Below, in pieces: positions 52,273 to 63,642 of a DNA stretch of 64,000 nucleotides. A model generated the notes under the pieces. It saw only the letters and a list, made by a program, of their open reading frames with translations. It had not been told where the DNA came from and searched no databases. The stretch is from Flavobacterium sp. MK4S-17 (GTDB lineage: Bacteria > Bacteroidota > Bacteroidia > Flavobacteriales > Flavobacteriaceae), in NCBI RefSeq assembly GCF_009848495.1, contig NZ_WWEP01000018.1, positions 1 to 64,000 of the forward strand. Direction: 5' to 3'. Both the position numbers and the translations under genes were made by a program. Numbering within the stretch: position 1 is the first letter of the stretch; every line of letters begins with the position of its first letter.

Positions 52273-55002
52273 AAAATAAGCCACATTTTTACAAAAATAG
52301 TATTAAAACCGTTGCGTACAAACTTATTTCATATCGTTTTATTATCATTTTTCCTAACAACGGGATGCTTTAAAATTTCGGCGCAGGAAATACCTGTAAA
52401 AACAAAACCGATACCCACTGTAAAAGAGAATGATACCATTAAACCCGCAGCAGAAGATACTATAACAATTGCATTGCAGGATACCATTAAGCCTGTAAAA
52501 AATGACAGTGTTAAAAAAAATAAATCAGGGCTTGATGCTATTATAAAGAGGAAAGCAAAGGACTATGAAAAGCTTGACCAAAAGAAAAAAGAGCTTACCC
52601 TGTATAATGAGGCCGAACTGTATTATAAGGATATTGAACTAAAGGCAGGCATAATTATAATGAATTATGAAAAGGATGAAGTGTATGCAGGCCGTATAAA
52701 AGATTCTTTGGGCAACTACTCGCAACTACCCTATTTTAAACAGGGAAGCAATGTGGTAGAAGCCGATTCCATACATTTTAATACCAAAACAAAAAAGGCA
52801 AGGGTTTGGAATTCGAGGTCAGACCAGGGAGAGTTCAGAATAAAGGGCGAGATTACAAAAAAGGAAAACGACTCGGTTTACTTTATAAAAGGTGCACGCT
52901 TTACTACATCAAAAAATATTGACGATCCTGAATATTACTTTTATACGGACAGGATTAAGCTTGTGCCGGGTAAAAAGGTAGTGGTAGGCTTTACTAACAT
53001 GGTTATTGCCGATGTGCCCACACCACTGGCACTACCGTTTGCATTTTTCCCGATGACGGATAAAGCCGAATCCGGTTTTATAGTCCCTACTTTTGGCGAG
53101 AATAATACCAGGGGTTACTTTTTGCAGAACGGGGGTTATTATTTTGCCCTAAGTGATTATTATGACCTTACGGTGTTGGGCGACTATTATACCAATGGCA
53201 GCTACGGGCTACGGTTCCAGTCCAACTACGGCCTGCGCTATAAGTTTAACGGTAACCTAAACCTACGTTTTGAAAATACTGTGCAAAGCGAAAGAGGTTT
53301 CCCCAATTATGCCAAGACTAGGCAATACAGCATCCAGTGGACACATAACCAGGACCCTAAGGCCAACCCTAACCACAGGTTTACTGCAAATGTAAACGTG
53401 GCTTCGTCACAGTACTTCAGGCAGTCGTTAAATACCAGTAATATTGGTGCCTCATTGAATAATACACTTACTTCCTCTATTTCCTATACAGGAACAATAC
53501 GCACTGTACCGCAGGTAAATATATCGGCAGCATTAAGGCATTCCCAAAATACCAATACCGAAAGGATTGACATGAGCCTGCCAACCTTCCAGGCCAGCGT
53601 TGACAGGATATTCCCTTTTGCTTCGGACGATGAGCCTAAAAAAGGTATTTTTAAAAATATAAACCTGCAATATACGGTGCGTGGCGAAAATAGCATCCAG
53701 ACTACAGATTCGCTTTTCTTTAAGCCGGAAATGTTCAGGGACGCACGTACTGGCTTTCAGCATACCATCCCATTATCAACTAACTTTAAGATTTTTAAAT
53801 ATTTTAGTGTTTCTGCGAGTACAAACTATCAGGAAACATGGGTTTTTAATACTATAAGGAAAGAATATACCGATACTTTGGTTGTGCGCGATGTTAGGGG
53901 TTTTGATTCTTTCCGTACCTACAACTTCTCTTCAAGCATAGGTACTACCATATATGGTACTTTTAATTTTGGCGAAGATAAAAAAATACAGGCTATACGC
54001 CACGTAATACGCCCGTCAGTGTCCTATACCTATACCCCATCTTTTGACCAATACTGGGATATTCACCCTATTGATGCCGCCGGAACCACCTACAGGGAAT
54101 ACAGCCGTTTTGAAGGGGGGCTTTTCGGCACACCGGGCAACAGGTACGCCAGCAGTATAGGCATAGGCGTAAATAACACCTTTGAGGCAAAGGTTAGAAA
54201 CGATGAAGATGAAACAGCTACCGAGCCTAAAAAGATAATGCTGCTAAATAACCTTAATTTCCAGACGGCTTATGATATGGCAGCCGACTCATTAAACTGG
54301 GCAGAATTAAGGGTATCGGCAGGTACTAACCTGCTAAAAGATAAAATGAATGTTAACTTTACATCTATACTAGATCCTTATGCCTTAGATAATGCCGGCA
54401 GAAGGATTGATACTTATAATATAAACAACGGAGGCAGCCTTTTCAGGCTTACACAGGCAAACTTTACCGTTAATTACTCCTACAGCAGTAAAGACGGCCA
54501 ATCGGGTGCAGGAAACAATAAGGATAGCCAAACAGCGCGTAACGGTGGCCGTGAAGACGACCTTTTTGGTACAGCAACCGACCTGAGCGATAACCGTACC
54601 AGCATGTTTGATGAAGAGGAAGAAAATACAACCGAAGATAAAAGTTCGGGAGGTTTTTATAATGCCAAACTACCATGGGACTTAAGGCTTGCCTATTCCC
54701 TTACCTACTCCAACGCGCGAAGGCAAAAGGAAATTACAGGAAACTCAATAATGGTATCGGGTAATATGGATATTACGCCCAAATGGAAAATGGGCTTTTC
54801 AACAGGTTATGATTTTGTACAAAAGGGGGTTACTTTTACCCAGCTGCGTTTTGAACGCGACCTTTTAAGCTGGAGGATGGACTTTAACTGGGTACCTATG
54901 GGCGTTAATAAATACTGGTCGTTCTTTATAGGCATCAAATCATCTGTATTAAGCGATATTAAGTGGGAAAAACGCCAGGTTCCTGACAGGGTATTACGAT
55001 AG
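52261..55002 (+). CDS. lptD: LptD-like outer-membrane LPS assembly protein
   Basis: 913 residues from a TTG start at 52261 (LTLQKISHIFTKIVL), chosen because a -7 box covers the other candidate (TTG at 52228); no in-frame ATG precedes the signal peptide. The signal peptide ends at KISAQ; the GC inside it makes a weak lipobox. An OstA-like beta-jellyroll (about 110-280) precedes a large beta-barrel, ending VPDRVLR. An acidic insertion (about 790-815) occurs in the barrel. No cysteine occurs in the mature protein, so the disulfides of E. coli LptD are missing. The protein should insert LPS into the outer leaflet. Confidence 0.87.
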   Translation: MTLQKISHIFTKIVLKPLRTNLFHIVLLSFFLTTGCFKISAQEIPVKTKPIPTVKENDTIKPAAEDTITIALQDTIKPVKNDSVKKNKSGLDAIIKRKAKDYEKLDQKKKELTLYNEAELYYKDIELKAGIIIMNYEKDEVYAGRIKDSLGNYSQLPYFKQGSNVVEADSIHFNTKTKKARVWNSRSDQGEFRIKGEITKKENDSVYFIKGARFTTSKNIDDPEYYFYTDRIKLVPGKKVVVGFTNMVIADVPTPLALPFAFFPMTDKAESGFIVPTFGENNTRGYFLQNGGYYFALSDYYDLTVLGDYYTNGSYGLRFQSNYGLRYKFNGNLNLRFENTVQSERGFPNYAKTRQYSIQWTHNQDPKANPNHRFTANVNVASSQYFRQSLNTSNIGASLNNTLTSSISYTGTIRTVPQVNISAALRHSQNTNTERIDMSLPTFQASVDRIFPFASDDEPKKGIFKNINLQYTVRGENSIQTTDSLFFKPEMFRDARTGFQHTIPLSTNFKIFKYFSVSASTNYQETWVFNTIRKEYTDTLVVRDVRGFDSFRTYNFSSSIGTTIYGTFNFGEDKKIQAIRHVIRPSVSYTYTPSFDQYWDIHPIDAAGTTYREYSRFEGGLFGTPGNRYASSIGIGVNNTFEAKVRNDEDETATEPKKIMLLNNLNFQTAYDMAADSLNWAELRVSAGTNLLKDKMNVNFTSILDPYALDNAGRRIDTYNINNGGSLFRLTQANFTVNYSYSSKDGQSGAGNNKDSQTARNGGREDDLFGTATDLSDNRTSMFDEEEENTTEDKSSGGFYNAKLPWDLRLAYSLTYSNARRQKEITGNSIMVSGNMDITPKWKMGFSTGYDFVQKGVTFTQLRFERDLLSWRMDFNWVPMGVNKYWSFFIGIKSSVLSDIKWEKRQVPDRVLR

Positions 55003-55036
55003 TACTTCTTAAATAAATAATATAACAACCAACTTT

Positions 55037-55417
55037 ATGAAAAAAGTAATTTTTACCGATAAGGCACCCGCGCCTATCGGGCCATACAGCCAGGCTATAT
55101 TTTCAGGCAATACCTTATACACCTCAGGCCAGATTGCAATTCATCCTGAAAGCGGTGAACTGGTGCTTGGTTCTATAGAAGAAGAAACAAAGCAGGTAAT
55201 GGAAAATATGAAAGCTGTTCTTGAAGCTGCCGAAATGACTTTTGAAAATGTAATAAAGGCTACTATATTTATAAGCGACATGAATGATTTTTCCCGCATA
55301 AACTCAGTTTACGGGAATTATTTTAATGAAAAAACCGCTCCTGCAAGAGAAACGGTTCAGGTGGCATGCCTGCCTAAAAATGTTAATGTGGAAATATCTA
55401 TGATTGCTGTGAAATAG
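55037..55417 (+). CDS. ridA: RidA family enamine/imine deaminase
   Basis: 126 residues. IGPYSQAI near the N-terminus, TSGQIAIHPESG, and PARETVQVACLPKNVNVEI with the conserved Arg are the family signature. RidA hydrolyses reactive 2-aminoacrylate and related imines from amino-acid metabolism. It follows lptD by 34 bases and its 3' end overlaps that of the convergent mgsA by 20 bases. Confidence 0.93.
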   Translation: MKKVIFTDKAPAPIGPYSQAIFSGNTLYTSGQIAIHPESGELVLGSIEEETKQVMENMKAVLEAAEMTFENVIKATIFISDMNDFSRINSVYGNYFNEKTAPARETVQVACLPKNVNVEISMIAVK

Positions 55418-55772
55418 CCCGGAGGAACAACTCGGCACTGGCAGGGTTTGTGGCCAGCGGCACATTGTGCACATCGCAAACCCTTATCAGCATATTTATA
55501 TCTGCCTCATGTGGGTGGCTTGCCAAAGGATCTTTAAAAAAGAAAACCATTTTGGTTTTTCCTTCCGCAACCCTTGCTGCTATCTGCGCATCGCCGCCCA
55601 ATGGGCCTGAAAGCATTTTTTTTACTTTAAACCCGGCTTTTTCGGCCTTGCTTCCGGTTGTGCCTGTGGCAATCAGCTTTATGCCTTCTTTAATAAGTAT
55701 ATCCTTGTTTTTATTAAGGAACTGCACCATTTCGGCCTTCATGCCATCGTGTGCAATAATAGCTATTTCCAT
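55398..55772 (-). CDS. mgsA: Methylglyoxal synthase
   Basis: 124 residues. IAIIAHDGMK at the start, LIATGTTG, SGPLGGDAQIAARV (catalytic Asp), DPLASHPHEADI and CDVHNVPLATNPASA are canonical. It converts dihydroxyacetone phosphate to methylglyoxal and phosphate, a bypass of lower glycolysis. It lies downstream of pfkA, gapA and the kinase gene on the same strand, 9 bases after the kinase. Confidence 0.94.
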   Translation of the reverse strand: MEIAIIAHDGMKAEMVQFLNKNKDILIKEGIKLIATGTTGSKAEKAGFKVKKMLSGPLGGDAQIAARVAEGKTKMVFFFKDPLASHPHEADINMLIRVCDVHNVPLATNPASAELFLRAISQQS

Positions 55773-55781
55773 TTTATATTG

Positions 55782-56630
55782 TTAATCCAGTTTATGGTAC
55801 TCAATAAGCCCGTCAATCGGCCTTCTTAGCACATTACCCAGCTTCAGGTTGTTTTTTGCCATTATTTCGGCAAGCTCGGCCTTCAGGTAAAATGCAATAG
55901 AGCCTACAAAGTGCACAGGCACTTCGTGCGCATTTTCATATTGTGTTATATAATTATCAATAAACACCTGCATTGCATCAAAAATAAGCGACCTTATAAA
56001 GGTATCATCTTTATGCTGTATAAGAAACTTTGCAAATGTAGCAAGATATGCGTTAGGATTAGGCTCTTTATATAAATTATGCTTTATCGTGTCCGGGTCA
56101 AGGTCATATTCTTTTTCAAAAATTTCCGAAAGGTGCTTTGGCATCTTATTAAAGTAATAAGCACGAAGCAAATCCCTGCCAAACCTGTTACCGCTGCAAT
56201 CATCCATGGCAATATAGCCTAAAGACTGTACCTTTTGGTGCAGCTCCTCGCCATCAAAATAACTGCAGTTAGAGCCTGTGCCCAGTATGCATATAATAGC
56301 CTTATCTTTTGCAGGGTTTGTGGCATAGGCTGCCGCATAGGTATCTTCTTTAACAGAAACCTCAGCTTTTGGAAAAAACTCACGGAAAATGTCGGTCATA
56401 AACTTCTTCATCCTGTCGGTACCGCAACCTGCACCATAAAAATAAAGGCTTGTAACATCGTTCCTGTTATTATAAATATCAAAGCGCGCTTCCAGTCTTT
56501 CTATGGCCTCTTCCTTACCAATAACTTCGGGGCTAAGGCCTAATGTTTGTGTGGTAAATAACCTGTTGCCGTTGTCATCAAGGGCAATCCAGTCAGCTTT
56601 TGTGGCACCACTGTCTACTAATAATTTCAT
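55782..56630 (-). CDS. BadF/BadG-type N-acetylglucosamine kinase-like protein
   Basis: 282 residues of the ASKHA superfamily. The phosphate-1 motif is DSGATKADWIALD; GTGSNCSYFDG and DDCSGNRFGRDLLR follow. This matches the BadF/BadG family that includes GlcNAc kinase; sugar specificity is inferred. The leader holds a 13-base tandem repeat and contains no G in the mRNA for 98 bases. It lies between gapA and mgsA. Confidence 0.85.
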   Translation of the reverse strand: MKLLVDSGATKADWIALDDNGNRLFTTQTLGLSPEVIGKEEAIERLEARFDIYNNRNDVTSLYFYGAGCGTDRMKKFMTDIFREFFPKAEVSVKEDTYAAAYATNPAKDKAIICILGTGSNCSYFDGEELHQKVQSLGYIAMDDCSGNRFGRDLLRAYYFNKMPKHLSEIFEKEYDLDPDTIKHNLYKEPNPNAYLATFAKFLIQHKDDTFIRSLIFDAMQVFIDNYITQYENAHEVPVHFVGSIAFYLKAELAEIMAKNNLKLGNVLRRPIDGLIEYHKLD

Positions 56631-56640
56631 TTTGATTTTT

Positions 56641-56678
56641 TGGGTTAGTTTTTTGGGTTAGTTTTTTGAGTTAGTTTT
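56641..56678. repeat. 13-base tandem repeat upstream of the sugar-kinase gene
   Basis: GGGTTAGTTTTTT is repeated exactly twice (56642-56654, 56655-56667), followed by a third copy with one change (GAGTTAGTTTT). It ends a few bases before the start codon at 56630 on the minus strand, where it reads CTAACCC-rich. Related degenerate units continue to about 56728. Confidence 0.8.
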
Positions 56679-56763
56679 AAGTTAAGTTTGTGGGTTTAGT
56701 TATATTTTTAAGTTTAATTAAGGTTAAGCTTTGGGTTTGGCTTTCGCTTATAAAAATAAAAAA

Positions 56764-56791
56764 TCCCGCCTTTACAAATGTACAGGCGGGA
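56764..56791 (-). terminator. Terminator after gapA
   Basis: TCCCGCCT / AGGCGGGA stem with a 12-base loop region that itself can pair; on the minus strand it is followed by a T-rich run. It lies 9 bases after the gapA stop. Confidence 0.85.
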
Positions 56792-56799
56792 TAATAATA

Positions 56800-57813
<1,014 letters not shown>

Positions 57814-57828
57814 TTAGTTTATCTTTAA

Positions 57829-58815
57829 TTATATCGAAACTATGTCCGAAACTCTTATTAATTCTTTATCAATCTGCGATTTGCCCTTAACCGCCTGTTC
57901 CAGTGGCGTAAGTACAATTTCGTCTTTTATAAGCCCAACCATATAGTTGGATTTTCCTTCCAGTATTGTTTCTACAGCCTTAACGCCCAGCCTGCTGGCC
58001 AGTACCCTGTCAAAACACGAAGGCGAACCGCCACGCTGCATGTGCCCAAGTATGGAAACACGCACATCATATTCAGGCATGTTTTCCTCCACATAATCTT
58101 TAAGCTCAAATGCATTTTTGCCTATTTTATCGCCCTCTGCAATAACCACTATGCTTGACGATTTTCCTGATGCCTTACTTTTCCTTAGTGATTCCAAAAG
58201 CCTGTCAAGCCCCATATCCTCTTCAGGTATCAGTATTTCCTCGGCACCTGCGCCTATACCTGCATTAAGTGCTATATGCCCCGCATCGCGCCCCATAACC
58301 TCTACAAAGAAAAGCCTGTTGTGCGAACTGGCTGTGTCCCTTATTTTATCTATAACTTCCACTACTGTGTTAAGTGCGGTGTCATACCCCAAGGTGAAGC
58401 TGGTACCGTAAATATCATTATCAATAGTGCCGGGTATGCCTATAACGGGGAAACCAAATTCTTTATTAAAAAGAAGCCCGCCTGTAAAACTGCCGTTACC
58501 GCCAATTACAACCAGTGCTTCAATACCAGCCGACTTTAAATTTTCATATGCTTTTTTACGGCCTTCTTCTGTCATGAATTCTTTAGACCTTGCCGATTTA
58601 AGTATTGTACCTCCCTTGTTAATTATATTATTTACCGAACGGGGTCCCATTTCTTTAAAATCGCCTTCAATCATACCCTGATACCCCCTGTATATGCCCA
58701 CACATTCTACGTTATGGTAAGCACAGGTACGCACCACGGCCCTGATAGCAGCATTCATTCCGGGCGAGTCTCCCCCGGATGTCAGCACGCCTATTTTTTT
58801 CACTTTTGTTGACAT
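57829..58815 (-). CDS. pfkA: ATP-dependent 6-phosphofructokinase
   Basis: 328 residues. LTSGGDSPGMNAAIR binds ATP, GIPGTIDNDI carries the catalytic Asp, and EVMGRDAGHIAL and LGHMQRGGSP are canonical. It phosphorylates fructose-6-phosphate. First gene of the glycolytic run. The 208-base upstream gap holds the terminator of the downstream-facing tamB gene and only a 7-of-8 match to the -7 box (AACGTTTG). Confidence 0.96.
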   Translation of the reverse strand: MSTKVKKIGVLTSGGDSPGMNAAIRAVVRTCAYHNVECVGIYRGYQGMIEGDFKEMGPRSVNNIINKGGTILKSARSKEFMTEEGRKKAYENLKSAGIEALVVIGGNGSFTGGLLFNKEFGFPVIGIPGTIDNDIYGTSFTLGYDTALNTVVEVIDKIRDTASSHNRLFFVEVMGRDAGHIALNAGIGAGAEEILIPEEDMGLDRLLESLRKSKASGKSSSIVVIAEGDKIGKNAFELKDYVEENMPEYDVRVSILGHMQRGGSPSCFDRVLASRLGVKAVETILEGKSNYMVGLIKDEIVLTPLEQAVKGKSQIDKELIRVSDIVSI

Positions 58816-58950
58816 TTTTTAATATTTGATTGTAAAATTAATAATTTTATATCATTAATTTATTCGTTTTTGCAATCCATTAATAAATCTGTAACATTTC
58901 AAACGTTTTCGTTAATAAGTTTTTCTTACATTTATAATATTTAAAACTAA

Positions 58951-58986
58951 AAAGCAGCTTATATATTGAATTATAAGCTGCTTTTT
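58951..58986. terminator. Terminator after the second tamB-like gene
   Basis: 14-bp stem AAAAGCAGCTTATA / TATAAGCTGCTTTT with an 8-base loop. It ends the minus-strand TamB transcript 37 bases after its stop. Confidence 0.88.
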
Positions 58987-59023
58987 TTTGTATAATAAAA
59001 TATTATCTGATAAAAATTACAGA

Positions 59024-62000
59024 TTAATCAGTTTCCGGTATCCTGTTAGGCTGGTTTTGATTATTTTGTTTTTTCTTATTCCTGCTTTCAGTCCATTTAA
59101 TAAATTCCGGCGAAAGGTCGGAGTCCGGTATATCATTGGCAGGGTTATTAGTATCTGTTTCCTTTTTCTGTGCCTTTTTAAATATTTCACGTAAAAGCTC
59201 GCGGAAAGTATCAAAATCAACCTCATAAGTTAAACCTACACCCTGTGTATAATTTATACCTTCCCCTAAAAAGTTAATATCATTTTCACGGTTAAATACC
59301 CTTGCTTTTAATGTACCGTCTTCATTAAGGCGCAGTTGTATTTCCACATTACCCACAATAACCGATTCATTAACCCCACCCACAGGCACACCAAGCTGCC
59401 CGTTTATTGTAATCCTGTCATTTATTTGTGAGGAAAGCGTTAGCCCCAGTTGTGAATTGGTTTCTACATAAGGGTTCCTGTCTGCCTGTACATAGTTAAA
59501 ACCTACCTGTACCTTACTGTCATCATCGGCAAAAATATCGTTGAACAAGCTACTGGCTGTTTCAAACAAACTTCCATAAGCTACAGAGTTAGCGTTGGTA
59601 GGGCTTAAAAACGTTCTTGAATATAATAGCGAAAGTGCCTGCCGCTGCCTCATATCATTATCGCTAAGCCTGTATTCCAAATCTGATTTTACGACAGAAC
59701 TAACACTTGGAAATTCAATTGCAAAGTCTGGCTGCGGATTGCTAAGGTTACCATTCAGCATAATAACCACCTCAACAGGTATGTTACGGTTAAAATTAGG
59801 GTTTTCCAGTAGAATTGAGGGATTTGCCTGGGTTTTGTAAACTGCCTCAAGGTTTAGCCTTGCTTTTGTAGGATCGCCTTCCCAAACCAGATAACCGCCT
59901 TCCCGCACAACAAATTTTTTGTCCAGAAGCCCCCCGTATTTAAAGTTATACAACCCTTCCCTAACCTGGAAATCGCCCCACATATTAAACTTACCCAACG
60001 TATTTATTTCCAGCAACAGGTTACCGTTGCCATTTGCCATAAGGCTATGCCCGGTGTTCTTATCTATAATTACCTCCAGGTGCGCATCAGGTGTTATAGT
60101 AAGGTCAAAATTCATTTCGAGCCCTTTGTAGGTACGGGTGGCAATTTCCTGTATGCCTTTGCCTTTATTTTTCTTTTCTTCGGGGCTGGTAAAGTGAATA
60201 AAAGAACTGTTGCCGACACCTGACGTATTATTTATAGGTATTTTAATATCTGTACCGTTGGCAGAAGTTGCCTGTACATCTATATTCAGGGCTGTTGTAG
60301 GCCCCATTATTGATGCAGTTCCCTCTATAAAGGCAGTACCATAATATAAGGCCTCATCACTATCTTCCGTATCCAGTACAAGCATCCTGTCGCTGGTAAG
60401 GCTCAAATCCAGTTCCCAGTCTTTAAATATATTGTGTTTTACGCTGCCGTTCAGCCTGCCCTTTGTATTATATTTTGTATCGGTAAGCTCAATATTCCTG
60501 AACAAAATAAGGCGCTCGGTTATATTAACTATAGAGTTTTGCTCAAAATTATAATCGGTATTAAGGTAGCCCACTTTCAGGCCTGCATCCTTTAGGTACA
60601 ATTGACCATCAATTTCCGGGCTTTTAATATTACCTACTATAGCTGCCCTGCCCGATGCCTTTCCCCGCATTTCGGGGAATACTGAATGCAGGAAAACCTC
60701 AAGGAAGCCTATATCAAAATCAGTAAAGCTGGCATCAAGCGACAGGTTGGTTTGCTGATTGTCAACTTCTATTGTACCTGATGTATATAATGCTTCCTCG
60801 TCATTCCTGAATATTGAGGAACTAACATTAAATTTTTTCAAATACCTGTCACCATAAATCTGTAAATCCAGGTCGCCCAGCAAATGCTTATTAATCTTTA
60901 AATCATTAATAATAAGCGTAGATGTGGGCTGGAATTCCGAGCGGTTTTGTTTAAGGCTTACCTCACCGTTAAGAAGTCCGCTGAAATTAATACTATCCAG
61001 TGACGGGGTTATTTTTTCAAGGTCAACATCTTTAAATGAGAGTTTTAAATCTTTATAGGTGGAATCCCTTATAACACCGCCCACTTCCATTTTTTGGTCG
61101 TTATGCGAAAGTGATATCTTATCAATGGTAAAATCAGTCAGTTTTTTATTAAAAACTATTTTATTATCTCGGGAATCGTTTTCATTAAGGTACCACAGGT
61201 AGTCCTTAAAGTTAACCTCCGACTTTTTGAAACCCACCACCGATTTGTTATCCTTATCAATAGTATGGTAAAGGTTAAGGTTAAAAAAGTCCCTGGCATC
61301 ATTACCGCCTTTAAACTCTGTGCGAAGGTAAAGGGTGTCATTTTGCGTAACATTAATCAAGCTGAAATCAGAAACCTTGTATAAATTGGTACGAAGGCTG
61401 TCCATGCTTACGTAAGCATTGTACAAAGGGTTTTTGTTATTGACATCTATCCGTATATTATTAAAATAATTTTCACTGACTGATATCTTAGGCGAATTGA
61501 AAAGCAACTGAAAATCTCCTTTATCAGCATTTATCCTGCCCCGCAGTGTGGTGTTGGCACCAACATCTACATCAGGTAAAAGTATTTCAACTATTTTATT
61601 GTAAATGGTAAAATCAAAATTTAGGAACTGCCCCTTTTTAACTTTATGCGGGGAATAGTTTGTATAAAGGCTTCCCAGTGCATTTTCTATAAGCTCTGGC
61701 AGCTCTTTGGTATCATAAATACCCCTAACCCTGCCTTCTACTATATCTTTGGAGTTTACGGTTATTGTCCTTATATTCTTATCATCAAAAGAAGACTCTA
61801 TAAAAAAGTCCTCAAAATAATAACTGTCAAGGCTGTTTTGGTAAGAAAGCCTTGAAATCTGGAGCTTGCCTGCTAAATTGTTTAAATTGTTTCCCGATGC
61901 ATCAAACAGTAAATCGCCCTTAAATATTGAAAGCGTATCCTCTTTCATAAAGTTAAGCAACACAAGGTCAGCATAGTCAATCTGCGCATGGAAGTCATAA

Positions 62001-63571
62001 TTATTCCTTGCTTTGCTCATATCCACAAGCCCGTCAAACGACATCATAAGGTTAGGGTCATTACTGTTTACATAACCCTTAAAGTAAGGCCATTTCATGC
62101 GCCCGTCAACATCAATTTTCGTATAGTTGTATCCGTTGAATACAAAACTCTTAATATCGCCTTTTACTACTGTGTTTAATGATTTTTGGTTAAACCCTTT
62201 GCCGTTAACATTAAGATGGGCTGTAGCCCTGCCAATGCTTTTATCATCTATAACTGCACCTATATTAAATGCATCAAGGTCAATAATGCCTTTATATGTA
62301 GCAAGGTCAGGCTTGTTATAATCAGCTATGGAAAGTTTTGCATCAGCTTCTCCCAAAGCCGACATTACATATAAATCGGTTTGCAGGTCTTTTTTAGTAA
62401 GCAGCACATTACCCACCAGGTCAACCCTGCCAAGTTTTTCCAAAACTGCCGGAAGGCTTTTCCCCAAAATACCCGGCATAATATTCCTGAGGGTATTATA
62501 ATCCGATGACACACGGTCAAAATTGCCATCCATATAAAAACCGGGGCCCTGCTTGCTAAATAACTGCCTGAAATTTACTTCACCAATAATCTCGGAGCGG
62601 TTATCGTCCAGCAACCGCAGGTTATGAAGCACAAAGTTATTAAGCGGCCCCTCTAAAGTAGTGGAAAGGTAAAATTTCTGGTTTTTGCCAAACTCATTAT
62701 AAAAATAATTAAGCTCGTTGGAAGCAATACTTGCCTTGTCCACCCTGAAATCAAACTTAACCTTATTAACAAAATCTTTCATATCCTCCCTTGTATAGGT
62801 AAGCTTAACTGCACCTGAAAGTTTGGATTCAGAAGTTACAAGATTAAGGTTATTCAGTACAATATTGGTTTTTGTGTAGGCAAAGCCAGCCTTAAGGTTC
62901 TCTACAAAAAGCCCCCTGTGGTCCAGCAGTGAAAGCTTTTGTATGTCGGTACTTACATCGCCCCCTTTAATATAAAAATTATCAAGGTTGCCGTTAAGCT
63001 TTTTAAAATCAAGTATTTTTGCTGTAGCGTTATTTTCATTTGTCAGCCTGAACCTGCTGTTGGTTACATCAAGATTCTTTGCCCTGAGCCTGAATTTGCC
63101 TGACCCCGGCTTGCCATCATCAAAAGCATTTACAAAAACATCAAGATTGGTTGTTTCCTCATTTTTATATGTCTTCAGGTGAAAAATAAGGCCATCCGCC
63201 TTGATATCTCCAAATTGCAGGTTACTTTTCGCGGCATTGCGGAAGCTAAGCAGGTTGGTTTGCAGTTTAGAAGCCGATATTAAAGTATCATTATGGTGGT
63301 CCAGCACCAAAACACCCTTTAACTTAACGCTGCCAAACAGTGTAATGGCAACTTTGTTTATCTGTATATGTGTGCCAAAATCTTCATTAATGGTATTGGC
63401 GGCATAACGGGCAATACGGGTTTGTACAAAAGGTAATGATAAAGCTATGCCAAGCAGCAGCAAAAACAGGACTATGCCTATAATGGTGCGTATAAGTATT
63501 TTTTTAAATTTTTTGATACTGCTATTTGTTTTAAATTTGCCTTTTGGCAGCCTTTGCGGTTTTTGTAGCAA
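59024..63571 (-). CDS. Second TamB-like (DUF490) protein
   Basis: 1515 residues if the TTG at 63571 is used. One transmembrane helix (about 27-48) leads into a long periplasmic beta-rich body; the C-terminal TamB region is at about 1150-1460 ([33 protein letters not shown]). It ends its barrel-like core with [12 protein letters not shown], similar to YNKFRELFHRTE of the first TamB, then a polar tail. No TamL-like gene is adjacent. The start is uncertain: a complete promoter -7 box covers the TTG, so translation may begin downstream at a non-ATG codon. It may serve a different cargo from the first TamB. Confidence 0.87.
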   Translation of the reverse strand: MLQKPQRLPKGKFKTNSSIKKFKKILIRTIIGIVLFLLLLGIALSLPFVQTRIARYAANTINEDFGTHIQINKVAITLFGSVKLKGVLVLDHHNDTLISASKLQTNLLSFRNAAKSNLQFGDIKADGLIFHLKTYKNEETTNLDVFVNAFDDGKPGSGKFRLRAKNLDVTNSRFRLTNENNATAKILDFKKLNGNLDNFYIKGGDVSTDIQKLSLLDHRGLFVENLKAGFAYTKTNIVLNNLNLVTSESKLSGAVKLTYTREDMKDFVNKVKFDFRVDKASIASNELNYFYNEFGKNQKFYLSTTLEGPLNNFVLHNLRLLDDNRSEIIGEVNFRQLFSKQGPGFYMDGNFDRVSSDYNTLRNIMPGILGKSLPAVLEKLGRVDLVGNVLLTKKDLQTDLYVMSALGEADAKLSIADYNKPDLATYKGIIDLDAFNIGAVIDDKSIGRATAHLNVNGKGFNQKSLNTVVKGDIKSFVFNGYNYTKIDVDGRMKWPYFKGYVNSNDPNLMMSFDGLVDMSKARNNYDFHAQIDYADLVLLNFMKEDTLSIFKGDLLFDASGNNLNNLAGKLQISRLSYQNSLDSYYFEDFFIESSFDDKNIRTITVNSKDIVEGRVRGIYDTKELPELIENALGSLYTNYSPHKVKKGQFLNFDFTIYNKIVEILLPDVDVGANTTLRGRINADKGDFQLLFNSPKISVSENYFNNIRIDVNNKNPLYNAYVSMDSLRTNLYKVSDFSLINVTQNDTLYLRTEFKGGNDARDFFNLNLYHTIDKDNKSVVGFKKSEVNFKDYLWYLNENDSRDNKIVFNKKLTDFTIDKISLSHNDQKMEVGGVIRDSTYKDLKLSFKDVDLEKITPSLDSINFSGLLNGEVSLKQNRSEFQPTSTLIINDLKINKHLLGDLDLQIYGDRYLKKFNVSSSIFRNDEEALYTSGTIEVDNQQTNLSLDASFTDFDIGFLEVFLHSVFPEMRGKASGRAAIVGNIKSPEIDGQLYLKDAGLKVGYLNTDYNFEQNSIVNITERLILFRNIELTDTKYNTKGRLNGSVKHNIFKDWELDLSLTSDRMLVLDTEDSDEALYYGTAFIEGTASIMGPTTALNIDVQATSANGTDIKIPINNTSGVGNSSFIHFTSPEEKKNKGKGIQEIATRTYKGLEMNFDLTITPDAHLEVIIDKNTGHSLMANGNGNLLLEINTLGKFNMWGDFQVREGLYNFKYGGLLDKKFVVREGGYLVWEGDPTKARLNLEAVYKTQANPSILLENPNFNRNIPVEVVIMLNGNLSNPQPDFAIEFPSVSSVVKSDLEYRLSDNDMRQRQALSLLYSRTFLSPTNANSVAYGSLFETASSLFNDIFADDDSKVQVGFNYVQADRNPYVETNSQLGLTLSSQINDRITINGQLGVPVGGVNESVIVGNVEIQLRLNEDGTLKARVFNRENDINFLGEGINYTQGVGLTYEVDFDTFRELLREIFKKAQKKETDTNNPANDIPDSDLSPEFIKWTESRNKKKQNNQNQPNRIPETD

Positions 63572-63596
63572 AAGTAGGAATTTTTACTATTTGCAA
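63569..63596 (-). promoter_or_regulatory. Complete promoter for the second tamB-like gene
   Basis: Minus strand: TTG at 63596-63594, 17-base spacer, TACTTTTG at 63576-63569. Exact match to the Flavobacterium consensus. The transcript would begin near 63565. Confidence 0.7.
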
Positions 63597-63642
63597 AGCC
63601 CGAGGCAGGCCATTTTTAAAACTCAAATTCCATGCCTTAGTT

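Noticed and set aside
56641-56728. Telomere-like GGGTTAG motif as a chromosome end or recombination site
   Set aside because: It is internal, between normal genes, and explained as a short tandem repeat.
58816-59023. Possible small RNA between pfkA and the second tamB
   Set aside because: The only structured element is the terminator at 58951-58986; the rest is plain AT-rich upstream sequence.
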